This document shows positions 50,863-58,984 of a stretch of DNA of 64,000 nucleotides, piece after piece. The stretch lies in contig NZ_LVYD01000124.1 in the NCBI RefSeq assembly GCF_002077945.1, positions 310,001-374,000 on the forward strand, given 5' to 3'. The notes beneath the pieces are model-generated. The model saw only the letters and a program-made list of their open reading frames with translations. It was not told the DNA's origin and did not search any database. The stretch is from Niastella vici (GTDB taxonomy: Bacteria; Bacteroidota; Bacteroidia; Chitinophagales; Chitinophagaceae). The first letter of the stretch is position 1. Every line of letters begins with the position of its first letter. Position numbers and translations under genes: made by a program.

Positions 50863-52080
50863 TTATACCTCCAGCACACATTCCTCTTCGGGTATGAATG
50901 CCTCTTCAGCTGGTTGTTGCTCAACGGCTGTTTCCCCGGCAGCAGCAGACCGCTTACTGAGAACCACAAACGTAAGGGCAAGCGATACCAGTAATAACAG
51001 AATGCTTATCCAGATAACCTGGTGAATACCAAAACCCGCGATAATGATACCCCCTAAAAACGTTCCCAGGGTTACCCCGGCATTTCCAAACGATACCATT
51101 AAGCTGGCTGCCAGCTCCGGCGCTTCGGGCGCTTCGGAAGTAGAACGGGTTTGACCAATTAAAAACCCGCCGGTATGAATAAAACCCCATATCCCTACAA
51201 TGGATGCCATGGGTACAAACAGGCCACCGAATAAATAAGCCATAACGTGTACTGCAATAAGAGAAAGTAAAAAGAAACGCGTGGTGAGCATCACATTTTT
51301 ACTTAATGCCAGCCCCGTAACCCAGTTACCGGCTATTCCGGTTGTACCAAACAACAACAACATGATGCTTATTTGTTTTCCATTCATGCTGCTGATCTTT
51401 CCCAGGTATTCGGCCAGGTAACTATAGGTGGCGAAGATGCCCGCTATCATGATCATGGTGGCAACAAGGTTCACCCACATTTGTCCTTTACGCAAGATCA
51501 CCAGTTGACTTTTAACCGATTGCTTTTCGGTAACGGGCATGGAAGGTACAAAGGCCGACAGGGCCGCAAATGCGATCAGGTTAATAACACCCGATACCCA
51601 GAACGAAGCCTTCCAGTTTATTAATTCAGATACATAAGTTGTAAGCGGAACGCCCAGTACCGTAGCCACGCTTAAACCGGCCAGCACAACCGAAACGGCT
51701 TTTGGTGCATCTTTCGGCTCAACCTGTTTGGCTGCCGCCACCGTAGCCACTGCCCAGAATACCGGATGCAAAAACGCCGGTAGTATACGCGCTATCATCA
51801 ATACCGTAAAACTGGGCGCTACCGCCGAAAGCATGTTCGATAGCACAAAAATGAACAACACCAGGCTCATCATCCATTTTCGGTTTATTTTAGAAGTTAG
51901 TAGAACGGTGAACGGTCCGGTAAGCGCAATGGTGAGGGCAAACCCGCTCAATAACCAGCCGGCCGTGTCAATAGATATTCCAAAGTGTTTTGCAATGGCG
52001 GGCATAATTCCAATAATGCCAAATTCGGTAGTGATAATACCAAAGGCCCCTAATGCCATAATGTAGATCGACTTCTTCAT
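50863..52080 (-). CDS. MFS transporter, DHA1-type drug/sugar exporter
   Basis: 405 residues, about 12 TM segments. N-terminal half carries GFALTIALTGPFTVLLTSKINRK-like motif A region and LMIARILPAFLHPVFWAVA. The C-terminus is an acidic cytosolic tail. Relatives export arabinose, chloramphenicol and other small molecules using the proton gradient. It lies downstream of an ArsR regulator on the same strand; a palindrome very like the regulator's own lies 11 bases before the start, so ArsR control is likely. Confidence 0.9.
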   Translation of the reverse strand: MKKSIYIMALGAFGIITTEFGIIGIMPAIAKHFGISIDTAGWLLSGFALTIALTGPFTVLLTSKINRKWMMSLVLFIFVLSNMLSAVAPSFTVLMIARILPAFLHPVFWAVATVAAAKQVEPKDAPKAVSVVLAGLSVATVLGVPLTTYVSELINWKASFWVSGVINLIAFAALSAFVPSMPVTEKQSVKSQLVILRKGQMWVNLVATMIMIAGIFATYSYLAEYLGKISSMNGKQISIMLLLFGTTGIAGNWVTGLALSKNVMLTTRFFLLSLIAVHVMAYLFGGLFVPMASIVGIWGFIHTGGFLIGQTRSTSEAPEAPELAASLMVSFGNAGVTLGTFLGGIIIAGFGIHQVIWISILLLLVSLALTFVVLSKRSAAAGETAVEQQPAEEAFIPEEECVLEV

Positions 52081-52090
52081 AAATTTAAAT

Positions 52091-52106
52091 ATTCAAATGT
52101 TTCGAT
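52091..52106. promoter_or_regulatory. Putative ArsR operator before the MFS gene
   Basis: ATTCAAATGTTTCGAT differs at two positions from the perfect palindrome ATCGAAATGTTTCGAT upstream of the arsR-like gene; AAATGTTTCGATAT is identical in both. It overlaps AACATTTG, a one-mismatch minus-strand -7 box, so binding would block the MFS promoter. Confidence 0.6.
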
Positions 52107-52128
52107 ATTTTCAGTCAAAGCAATGTCC

Positions 52129-52262
52129 CGGCAAACCTGGTTTGCCGCAGTTTCCTGTTGATGGGGGCCTCGCCCCCGGCTTCCCCGCTATGCGGGGGAA
52201 AAAATACTATGTGGCTTGTTGCCTGAAGCGCGTGCACTGCCCTGGCGAACATTTGTTTCGCC
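52129..52262. other. Four tandem hairpins in the arsR-MFS spacer
   Basis: Stems: CGGCAAA/TTTGCCG (52129-52147), GGGGGC/GCCCCC (52163-52177), CCCCGC/GCGGGG (52183-52197), GGCGAA/TTCGCC (52244-52262). No T-run follows them. On a read-through arsR-MFS transcript they would form a structured spacer that could slow or end transcription or protect one half. Confidence 0.55.
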
Positions 52263-52293
52263 GCAGCGCGTATACCATTCAGCCTTGAGCTTT

Positions 52294-52569
52294 CTACCCT
52301 TTCAGGGCATTGAGAAAAGCAATGTAATCGTTGACCACCGCTTCGTTTAACTGGTACTTCAGGTTGCGGCCTTCTTTTTCGGGCAACAGCAGATCGGCAT
52401 CGACCAGCTGTTTCAGGTGGTGAGATATAGAGGGCTGGGCAAGATCAAGCATATCATGAATTTCAGAACAGTATAAACAGTCTTTCTTCTTTTTGAATTT
52501 CTGCAGTATCACGATCCTGTTGGGATCACTCAGTGCCCGCGAAACCTTTTCAAATTTTTTACTGTCCAT
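52294..52569 (-). CDS. ArsR/SmtB family winged-helix repressor
   Basis: 91 residues from the ATG at 52569; the ATG at 52596 overlaps the promoter. Winged helix: VSRALSDPNRIVILQKF, recognition helix LAQPSISHHLKQLVDADLL, wing PEKEGRNLKYQL. A CxxC (DCLYCSEI) just before the DNA-reading helix could sense metal, thiol oxidant or sulfide. It probably represses itself and the MFS exporter through the shared palindrome. Confidence 0.9.
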   Translation of the reverse strand: MDSKKFEKVSRALSDPNRIVILQKFKKKKDCLYCSEIHDMLDLAQPSISHHLKQLVDADLLLPEKEGRNLKYQLNEAVVNDYIAFLNALKG

Positions 52570-52593
52570 ACCGGCTTGTTTGATTTGCCAGCA

Positions 52594-52626
52594 CAAATAT
52601 AAATAGATAGATCGAAATGTTTCGAT
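52594..52626 (-). promoter_or_regulatory. arsR promoter with perfect palindromic operator
   Basis: The minus-strand -7 box TATATTTG (52601-52594) lies 25 bases before the ATG at 52569. Just upstream, ATCGAAATGTTTCGAT (52611-52626) is a perfect 7-2-7 palindrome over the -15 to -33 region, the place expected for autorepression. Confidence 0.65.
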
Positions 52627-52653
52627 ATATTTTTTGTTAAATGGGTGAAAGAA

Positions 52654-52764
52654 AGTTACCAGATACCGGGTACCAGTTGCCGGGCAAAAAATTCGGAAAA
52701 CCCGACGATTTGCAAGAGTTCTCGAAATTCAAGTCCCGGTAACCGGAAACAGGTAACCGGTAAC
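52654..52764. repeat. Heptamer fold-back element, TGGTAAC family (copy 5)
   Basis: Left arm AGTTACC, AGATACC, GGGTACC, AGTTGCC and right arm CGGTAAC, CGGAAAC, AGGTAAC, CGGTAAC. The spacer begins GGGCAAAAAATTCGGA and holds CTCGAAATTCAAG, both close to the copy at 55922. Confidence 0.8.
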
Positions 52765-52793
52765 AAAAAAAAATGAACCCCGCTATTAGCGGG
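52765..52793 (-). terminator. Terminator of the S8-propeller gene
   Basis: On the minus strand CCCGCT/AGCGGG with a 3-base loop is followed by TTCATTTTTTTTT. It lies 40 bases past the stop. Confidence 0.75.
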
Positions 52794-52831
52794 ATCCATT
52801 TCTCATACTGGAACTTACTATTTACTAGTCT

Positions 52832-55423
52832 CTAAAATTTGGTAATGATGCCGCCCATGTTCTCATAACCGGTGAGCGATGGGCCCCAGGCCGAACCGTT
52901 CCACCATTTATGGAACAGCGCCGAGTTGGTGCCTATCACAAATACATCTAACCGGTTCGAACCCCAGCTGGCAACCCTTGGCTGACCAATAATGGTTCCG
53001 CCCATATTTTCATAACCGGTAAGCGATGGGCCCCAGGCCGAGCCGTTCCACCATTTATGATACAGGGCACTATCGGTGCCTACCACAAATACATCGAGCC
53101 GGTTCGGTCCCCACGATACCACTTCGGGTGAACCATTAATGATGCCGCCCATATTTTCATAACCGGTAAGCGATGGGCCCCAGGCCGAGCCGTTCCACCA
53201 TTTATGGTACAACGCCGAATTGGTGCCTACCACAAATACATCGAGCCGGTTCGGTCCCCATGATACCACTTTCGGCTGGCCGATAATGGTTCCACCCATA
53301 TTTTCCCAACCGGTAAGCGATGGGCCCCAGGCCGAACCATTCCACCATTTATGATACAGGGCGCTATCGGTTCCCACCACAAAGATGTCGATGCGGTTGG
53401 GTCCCCAGCAAACCACTTCGGGATTGCCAACGATCTTTCCGCCCAGGTTTTCGTAACCGGTAAGCGAAGGCCCCCAGGCCGAGCCATTCCACCATTTATG
53501 ATACAGTGAACGGTCGGTGCCCACCACAAATACATCGAGCCGGTTGGGCCCCCATGATACCACTTTCGGTTGTCCCTGAATAATACCGCCCATGTTTTCA
53601 TAACCCGTGAGCGATGGCCCCCAGGCCGCGCCGTTCCACCATTTATGGTATAACGCTGAATTAGTGCCCACCACAAATACATCGAGCCGGTTGGGTCCCC
53701 ACGATACTACTTCGGGCGAGCTAATGCAAACGCCGCCCATATTTTCATAACCGGTAAGTGATGGGCCCCAGGCCGCACCATTCCACCATTTATGATACAG
53801 CGCTGAATCGGAGCCAACAACGAATACATCTAACCGGTTAGGTCCCCAGGCCACTACAGGTCCCGATGCAGATGGTGATGCGGCAATGGTATCGAGCGCC
53901 TGTTTGGGCCTTATGATACCGGCGCCGGAGTGCTGGTCCCACCCGGCCGGACCAATATCCTTGGCCGTATTTTTTAAAGCTGTTTTCACCTGGTCTTGGG
54001 TTAAGGAAGGCTTGGCCTGTTTCAACAGGGCCACGCAACCCGCTGCTATGGGGGTGGCTGCAGAGGTACCACTATCGCTGGTAAAGAAACCGGTGAAATG
54101 CGAGATAGAACAGAAATCAGGTTTTTGCGGATCGAGCGCTGCCGGTCCCTGGCTGCTATAACCGATGAACTGCTCGTTCTTGTTAACGGCGCCCACCGTC
54201 ATAACCCGTGGATGACCGTTAGCTCCCCAAATGCTCTTGCCCGGACCGTTATCGGTTCCGCACCGGCCATCGGGACAGCTACTGCCGCAGTTACCGGCTG
54301 CAAATAATACGATGATGCCTTCATTCAATGCATCTACCACCTTACGCGTGAATGGGTGATTGGGATTGGTGGCATAATCGGGGTCCCAGTTATCCTGGAA
54401 GATACCCCAGCTGTTACTTAAAATTTGCGGGGTGCCATTGGCTTTATGTTGATCTATTGCCCATTGAAAACCGGCAATGGCATTTGAAATGGTGGCGCCA
54501 ATATCGGGCGCGGCAATGCGAATATCATAGATCTGCGCATTGGGAGCCATACCCAATACATCGGTTGAGGTCATGTTGCCATGCCAGCCCCAGCTGGCGC
54601 CGGTAGTGCCCCAGTTAGCGGCAGGAAAACCGCCAATAACCCGGGGAACCAGTTTGTTAGGCCAGCCGGGCGCGCTTGTATCATTATTATTAATGGTACG
54701 GCCCTGTGCGGTTATACCGCCATCGACTATACCTACCACAATACCATCGCCTTTGAAGCCGGCAGCCCAGATCTGGTTAACGCCCAGGTAATTGGCTACA
54801 TCGGCAATAGTGCCCTTCGGTGTTCCGGGCGCACAATCGCAGGTGCCTATGGGGCAGGTACCCAGCCCTTCCATGGGCATTATCTTTATTTTCTGCTCTT
54901 CTTCAACCAGCACATCTGCATCATATTCAAAATGTTCGATCCTGGTATCGTTCCATACTTTTATAACATTGGGCTGTTGTTCCAGCTCATTGATACGCGA
55001 AGATGGAACCGTGCCGCGTACCAGCACAATCTGTCCTTCCTGTTCAGTTGCACCGGCCTGGGCATTGGGACCACCGCTAACGGGTACCGGTTCATAGTTA
55101 TAATCTAACTGAAAGCCATAAGAAGTTAATCCGGCGCCCATTTGCAAACCAAAGGAGGCTGTTTTGGCAGAAGGTATGCGTATCTCTACAATTACATTCC
55201 GCATGTCGCCTTCGCCATTGCTGGCTGAAGCAGACATTTCAGACATAGGCATGCCCGTGGAAGGTGTAGTAGTGTCGGCTTTGGAGCTTCCCTCCATACC
55301 CGACGCAACCATACCACCCGGGGTTTGTTTTTCAATGGCTTCACCAGGCATTTTACCCATGGCGGCAGTTTCTTCCTGCGACATGCCGCCCACCGGCATT
55401 TGATGTTGTTTCTCTTTTCTCAT
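52832..55423 (-). CDS. S8 serine peptidase fused to a seven-blade PLL/DUF346-type propeller
   Basis: 863 residues. The first 75 are Met/Gly/Ser/Thr-rich with no signal peptide. A small I9-like domain (about 75-165) precedes the S8 domain: Asp in [10 protein letters not shown] (about 231), His in [10 protein letters not shown] (about 280, HGN instead of HGT), Asn in LSNSWGIF and [11 protein letters not shown], Ser in [14 protein letters not shown] (about 452). From about 515 to the end come seven 49-residue repeats (core [20 protein letters not shown]), the blade count of the fucose-binding PLL lectins. It probably targets a protease to glycans. Without an export signal, release by lysis or a contractile device is conceivable. 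Confidence 0.9.
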   Translation of the reverse strand: MRKEKQHQMPVGGMSQEETAAMGKMPGEAIEKQTPGGMVASGMEGSSKADTTTPSTGMPMSEMSASASNGEGDMRNVIVEIRIPSAKTASFGLQMGAGLTSYGFQLDYNYEPVPVSGGPNAQAGATEQEGQIVLVRGTVPSSRINELEQQPNVIKVWNDTRIEHFEYDADVLVEEEQKIKIMPMEGLGTCPIGTCDCAPGTPKGTIADVANYLGVNQIWAAGFKGDGIVVGIVDGGITAQGRTINNNDTSAPGWPNKLVPRVIGGFPAANWGTTGASWGWHGNMTSTDVLGMAPNAQIYDIRIAAPDIGATISNAIAGFQWAIDQHKANGTPQILSNSWGIFQDNWDPDYATNPNHPFTRKVVDALNEGIIVLFAAGNCGSSCPDGRCGTDNGPGKSIWGANGHPRVMTVGAVNKNEQFIGYSSQGPAALDPQKPDFCSISHFTGFFTSDSGTSAATPIAAGCVALLKQAKPSLTQDQVKTALKNTAKDIGPAGWDQHSGAGIIRPKQALDTIAASPSASGPVVAWGPNRLDVFVVGSDSALYHKWWNGAAWGPSLTGYENMGGVCISSPEVVSWGPNRLDVFVVGTNSALYHKWWNGAAWGPSLTGYENMGGIIQGQPKVVSWGPNRLDVFVVGTDRSLYHKWWNGSAWGPSLTGYENLGGKIVGNPEVVCWGPNRIDIFVVGTDSALYHKWWNGSAWGPSLTGWENMGGTIIGQPKVVSWGPNRLDVFVVGTNSALYHKWWNGSAWGPSLTGYENMGGIINGSPEVVSWGPNRLDVFVVGTDSALYHKWWNGSAWGPSLTGYENMGGTIIGQPRVASWGSNRLDVFVIGTNSALFHKWWNGSAWGPSLTGYENMGGIITKF
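52838..53866 (-). repeat. Seven 147-bp direct repeats coding the propeller blades
   Basis: Seven in-frame 147-bp units, highly similar at DNA level, including synonymous positions. This points to recent expansion or ongoing conversion. The last unit (lowest coordinates) is the most diverged. Confidence 0.9.
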
Positions 55424-56182
55424 AAAAAAGAATTTTTAAAGATTAAGAAATGGAACAAGAGCTACGTGCGGCTAATCATTTCAATAACCTTCCCCGGTCG
55501 TCAGAATAACTGACAACAATCAGTGATCACATGCCACATACGGGCATGCAAAAGAGCACTGCTTTAGTTCAGATAGGAGGAATGGCTTTCTGAGGGTAAT
55601 GCGTTGCAGTTGTTGACAAATGTCAGCACTCCGATAAATTTGATTATTATTTACGGCCTATGTGGGAATCTCGTTTCGTGCAGGCTTTACGATCACCTGC
55701 GTATCAATAAGTGGAACGGGTATGTATCAGTTATCTGCTAGTAACCAGGCCGTATAAAATGAGAGTTCAAATGATGCTTTCAGTGATCCCGGGCTTTAAT
55801 TGATTAACCGGCAGCGAATGTAAGTAATAAATTATATACGAACAATAACAAATTTATCTTACAGGGTCACATAACCTATAATTAACATTGGTTAAAGGTT
55901 AGTGTTCAATGGGCAATGTTTCAGATACCGGGTCCCGGTTGCCGGTTGCCGGTTGCCGGGTCCCGGTTGCCGGACAAAAAATTCGGAGATATTAACTACA
56001 ACCAGAGTGATCGAAATTAAAGGACCGGAAACTGGCACCTGGTAACTGGCATCCCGTATAAAGAATAGAGCCATCGCTGGTTTACAGGATGGCTCATACT
56101 CCCCTCCGGGTATTCAGGAATCCCATGGGGCGAAACAGCAGGTGCGCCTGGGGCGAATGATACGGTAACCAGTAACTGGTAA
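55424..56182. other. 759-bp intergenic region, no gene seen
   Basis: AT-rich and without credible ORFs. It holds the upstream region of the S8-propeller gene, a heptamer element (55922-56055), an inverted GCCATC...GGATGGC motif around 56070-56095 and a short extra TGGTAAC arm at 56163-56183. Confidence 0.6.
55922..56055. repeat. Heptamer fold-back element, TGGTAAC family (copy 6)
   Basis: Left arm AGATACC, GGGTCCC, GGTTGCC three times, GGGTCCC, GGTTGCC. Right arm CGGAAAC, TGGCACC, TGGTAAC, TGGCATC. The spacer starts GGACAAAAAATTCGGA and holds ATCGAAATTAAAG, as in the copy at 52654. Confidence 0.8.
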
Positions 56183-56473
56183 TTACCCCCCCTTTAGGGG
56201 GCTGGGGGGTATCTTATTATCTTTCAGGTATTGCGCAAATACGATGTGTGTTATTTTGGTATAATCAACGTCGAACAACGTACTGATACTAACGATCTCC
56301 TGTACGGTAAGATCATCAACATTTGTTACAAGGCGGGTCATTCGGGGATTATTGGTATGAAGATGCCTGCCCAGTAAACTTTTTGGAATGTAATGGAAAA
56401 TTTGTTTGAATTCGGTTATGTGTCCGGTCTCGATCATGAACTTGATACTTTCATATCGTTTATCCATACTCAT
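56183..56473 (-). CDS. Small protein A of a paralogous pair, repeat-derived C-terminus
   Basis: 96 residues, soluble, mostly helical. It is paralogous to the protein of the next gene upstream: both have RY..I...IE.G.I.....IF.YIPKS, then L.TNN.R.TRL and a helix ending in an (I/V)S(K/T)-type segment. The spacing of helices would suit a helix-turn-helix DNA-binding fold, but the family is not recognised. The last residues IPPSPLKGG are read from a dispersed GC-rich repeat, which also gives the stop. Confidence 0.65.
   Translation of the reverse strand: MSMDKRYESIKFMIETGHITEFKQIFHYIPKSLLGRHLHTNNPRMTRLVTNVDDLTVQEIVSISTLFDVDYTKITHIVFAQYLKDNKIPPSPLKGG
56186..56209. repeat. CCCCCTTTAGGGGG dispersed repeat, copy 2
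   Basis: It shares CCCCCTTTAGGGGGCTGGGG with 33636-33658. It overlaps the 3' end of the small-protein gene and encodes its C-terminal PPSPLKGG. Confidence 0.65.
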
Positions 56474-56612
56474 TATTCAAAGAAAAAAAGAATTATGCAT
56501 TAATTCTCAAAAAACACCGGTTCGTATTTTTTTTGTTCCGTCAGGACATCCGATAGTTCATTTTGTATTTTTTTTCTTTCGTTCGAATTAACAAAGTAAT
56601 ACACAAAGGTTG

Positions 56613-56897
56613 TTACTTACCGGTTCGCTTACCCCGGCCGGGCCGCCGGTGCTCATCCTGCAAAGCCATATTCACCAGCACCCTGGTTTCTATACCAATG
56701 GCCCGGGCTATCTTCGACAGCTCTATCAATTTAAATTCAAGCGGATCATTTATAAGCCGGGTAAAGCGGTTGTTGTTCGTTCTCAGTTCTGTACTCACCA
56801 CCGATTTGGGTATGTAATCGAAGATCTCGGGAATCGTTTTAATATCTCCTTTTTCTATAAATATGCGGACAATATTATACCGATTTTCTTTGTTCAT
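56613..56897 (-). CDS. Small protein B of the paralogous pair
   Basis: 94 residues. IVRIFIEKGDIKTIPEIFDY, IPKSVVSTELRTNNNRFTRL and LIELSKIARAIGIETRVLV align with protein A. The last part (SKIARAIGI) looks like an XRE-type recognition region. The C-terminus is basic (HRRPGRGKRTGK), which suits nucleic-acid binding. The sequences just before both genes are alike on the minus strand (CATAATT followed by T-rich then TTTCTTTG), suggesting a duplicated promoter. Gap to protein A's gene is 139 bases. Confidence 0.68.
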   Translation of the reverse strand: MNKENRYNIVRIFIEKGDIKTIPEIFDYIPKSVVSTELRTNNNRFTRLINDPLEFKLIELSKIARAIGIETRVLVNMALQDEHRRPGRGKRTGK

Positions 56898-57066
56898 ATG
56901 ACCAAAGAAAATAATTATGTTTCAATCTAAAGCATAATAGTACAATGCGTACGAAGAAAGTTCTGTACTGTACTTTTTACGTTTAAATGCATACTTTTTC
57001 AGGACACGATAATAGCTTCAGCCTTAAATGCATAAACCTTTTACACGTATTTTAAAATTGTGCAGA

Positions 57067-58869
57067 TTATTTTTTTTGATAAACCCGTACATAATCCACT
57101 TCAAACAACGAGGGAAAGCTGGTTTGGGCCGGGTCGCCGCCATTTTGCCCGCCAATGGCCAGGTTCAACAGCATATAATGCGGTTGTTTAAACGGGTTGA
57201 ACCCGCTGCCGTCTTTGTTCGTCAACGCTTCTACACGCACCTTATTCAACAACACGTTATCGACATACAGGGCAATTTCATTGGCCGTCCAATCCATTCG
57301 CCACACATGAAATTTACCGGCCCAGGTTGAACCGCCCAGCGAATCCATGTTGAAGGTATTGCTATACCATTCGGGCCGGTTGTTATTGCCAAGGCAGGCA
57401 ATATTGGCCAGCAATTTTCCGCGGTAATATTCCATAATATCTATCTCGCCATTGGCCGGCCAGGGTTTGCTGATGCCCAGCGTCCACCAGGCTGGCCAAA
57501 TGCCATTACGGATATCGATACGTGCGCGCAGCTCAAAGCGGCCATATAGCCAGGAAGCCCTGCCTTCTGTAAGCATACACGAAGAAGTAAAATCGATCGC
57601 TGGGCGGTTCTTTCGCCAGTCTTTATCACCGGCTGTATAGTTAGGGTTTGCTTTTTGTTCGCGTTTTGCTTCAATGGTGAGCTGGCCGTTGCGGCAACTG
57701 GCATTCTGTGGCTGGTACCACTGAAATTCTTCATTACGCACAAAGCCTTCTTCATACCGCCACTTACCGGCATCCGGTTGTCCATCCCGGTTAAACTCAT
57801 CGGCCCATACCAGTTGATAGCCTTCCTTTTCATAGGGATTATTTTTTGCAAACTGGTTCAGGTCCCAGGCAGGTATAAATTCAACCACCGGTTGTTCGTC
57901 GCGCATATGCAGGGGCAGCCACAAATAGCGGCTATCGCGCAGGTCATGCGGGTTCCATTTATCGGCCATGAAAATAAAGGCATCGCTTTTACCGGCCACC
58001 GGTTGTATATAGGTCGATTGCGCCCCGAAGGTGCTATCGGCGCCGGCGCCGGTCATGGGATTATGGTCCATTTTCGTCCAGGGCCCGGTTAAAGAGGTAG
58101 CCTTGTGTACCGTTGCCTTATTGGGCGCCCAGCCGGTACAACCACTGGTGATCAAATAATAGGCCTGCCGGTATTTGAACAGCGCGGGCGCTTCCCGATG
58201 CGCGCTGAACAGCAATTTATCTTCGGTGGTGGGTTGTAAATAATCATCGGTGAGCCGCACAATACGCAGGTCGTAATTTTCTTTGGAAGAATACACCTGC
58301 CAGGCAGCCCCGTCGTCATCGACAAACAGGGTCATATCGCGCGACATATTCCCATTGGGGCGAAAGCTACCGACAAATTTATACGGACCGGTAACCCGGT
58401 CGCTCACGGCCACGCCTGCGCGGGCGGCGCTGTAACCTTTCCCTTTTAGCTCCAGGTGAAACCACATTACATACTTACCGGTTTTGGCGTTATAGATCAC
58501 TTTTGGGCGTTCCATTACACAACCGGTTGCTATATCGCTGGCTTCATTGGCGCTATCGGTTTGTAAAGCCAGGGCCTCATACTTCCAGTTATACAGGTCT
58601 TGCGAAGAATATACATTCACGCCACTGGTGCCCTGGCGGCCGCGGCGTTCCCCAAACCAGTAGTAAGTATTGCCGCTGTACAACAACCCGCCGCCATGCG
58701 CATTGATCACTTCTCCCCTGTCGTCGTACCAGGACTGGCCGGGGTTGAATCCATTGTAGCGCTCATGAACTGGGCTTTTTGCACTTTGCCGGGCAAAACA
58801 ACCGGTAACCGGTACTACGAACAGCAATAAACTGAACACGACTGTCCCATGCATTCCTTTCTTGTACAT
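57067..58869 (-). CDS. GH43-GH16 bifunctional glycoside hydrolase lipoprotein
   Basis: 600 residues. Lipoprotein signal ending PVTGC. The N-terminal half (about 35-330) is a GH43-like five-blade propeller (HGGGLLYSGNTYYWFGE, SSQDLYNWKYE, SRDMTLFVDDDGAAW, REAPALFKYRQAYYLITSG). The C-terminal half (about 355-600) is a GH16 jelly roll with catalytic GEIDIMEY (about 476; ExDxxE) and WPAWWTLGIS. GH16 enzymes cut beta-1,3(4)-glucans, agars or carrageenans. GH43 trims arabinose, xylose or galactose. The chimera should work at the cell surface. The regulator gene lies 115 bases upstream on the same strand. Confidence 0.9.
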   Translation of the reverse strand: MYKKGMHGTVVFSLLLFVVPVTGCFARQSAKSPVHERYNGFNPGQSWYDDRGEVINAHGGGLLYSGNTYYWFGERRGRQGTSGVNVYSSQDLYNWKYEALALQTDSANEASDIATGCVMERPKVIYNAKTGKYVMWFHLELKGKGYSAARAGVAVSDRVTGPYKFVGSFRPNGNMSRDMTLFVDDDGAAWQVYSSKENYDLRIVRLTDDYLQPTTEDKLLFSAHREAPALFKYRQAYYLITSGCTGWAPNKATVHKATSLTGPWTKMDHNPMTGAGADSTFGAQSTYIQPVAGKSDAFIFMADKWNPHDLRDSRYLWLPLHMRDEQPVVEFIPAWDLNQFAKNNPYEKEGYQLVWADEFNRDGQPDAGKWRYEEGFVRNEEFQWYQPQNASCRNGQLTIEAKREQKANPNYTAGDKDWRKNRPAIDFTSSCMLTEGRASWLYGRFELRARIDIRNGIWPAWWTLGISKPWPANGEIDIMEYYRGKLLANIACLGNNNRPEWYSNTFNMDSLGGSTWAGKFHVWRMDWTANEIALYVDNVLLNKVRVEALTNKDGSGFNPFKQPHYMLLNLAIGGQNGGDPAQTSFPSLFEVDYVRVYQKK

Positions 58870-58984
58870 TGCTAAACTTTTTCTATAGATGTTTCGGATA
58901 ATTATACAGTCGTACTAAAATATTCCCCTTTCAGCGGGAGATATAGGGGGTATTTTGCTTTAAATGAGGGTGTAATTGGTAATA

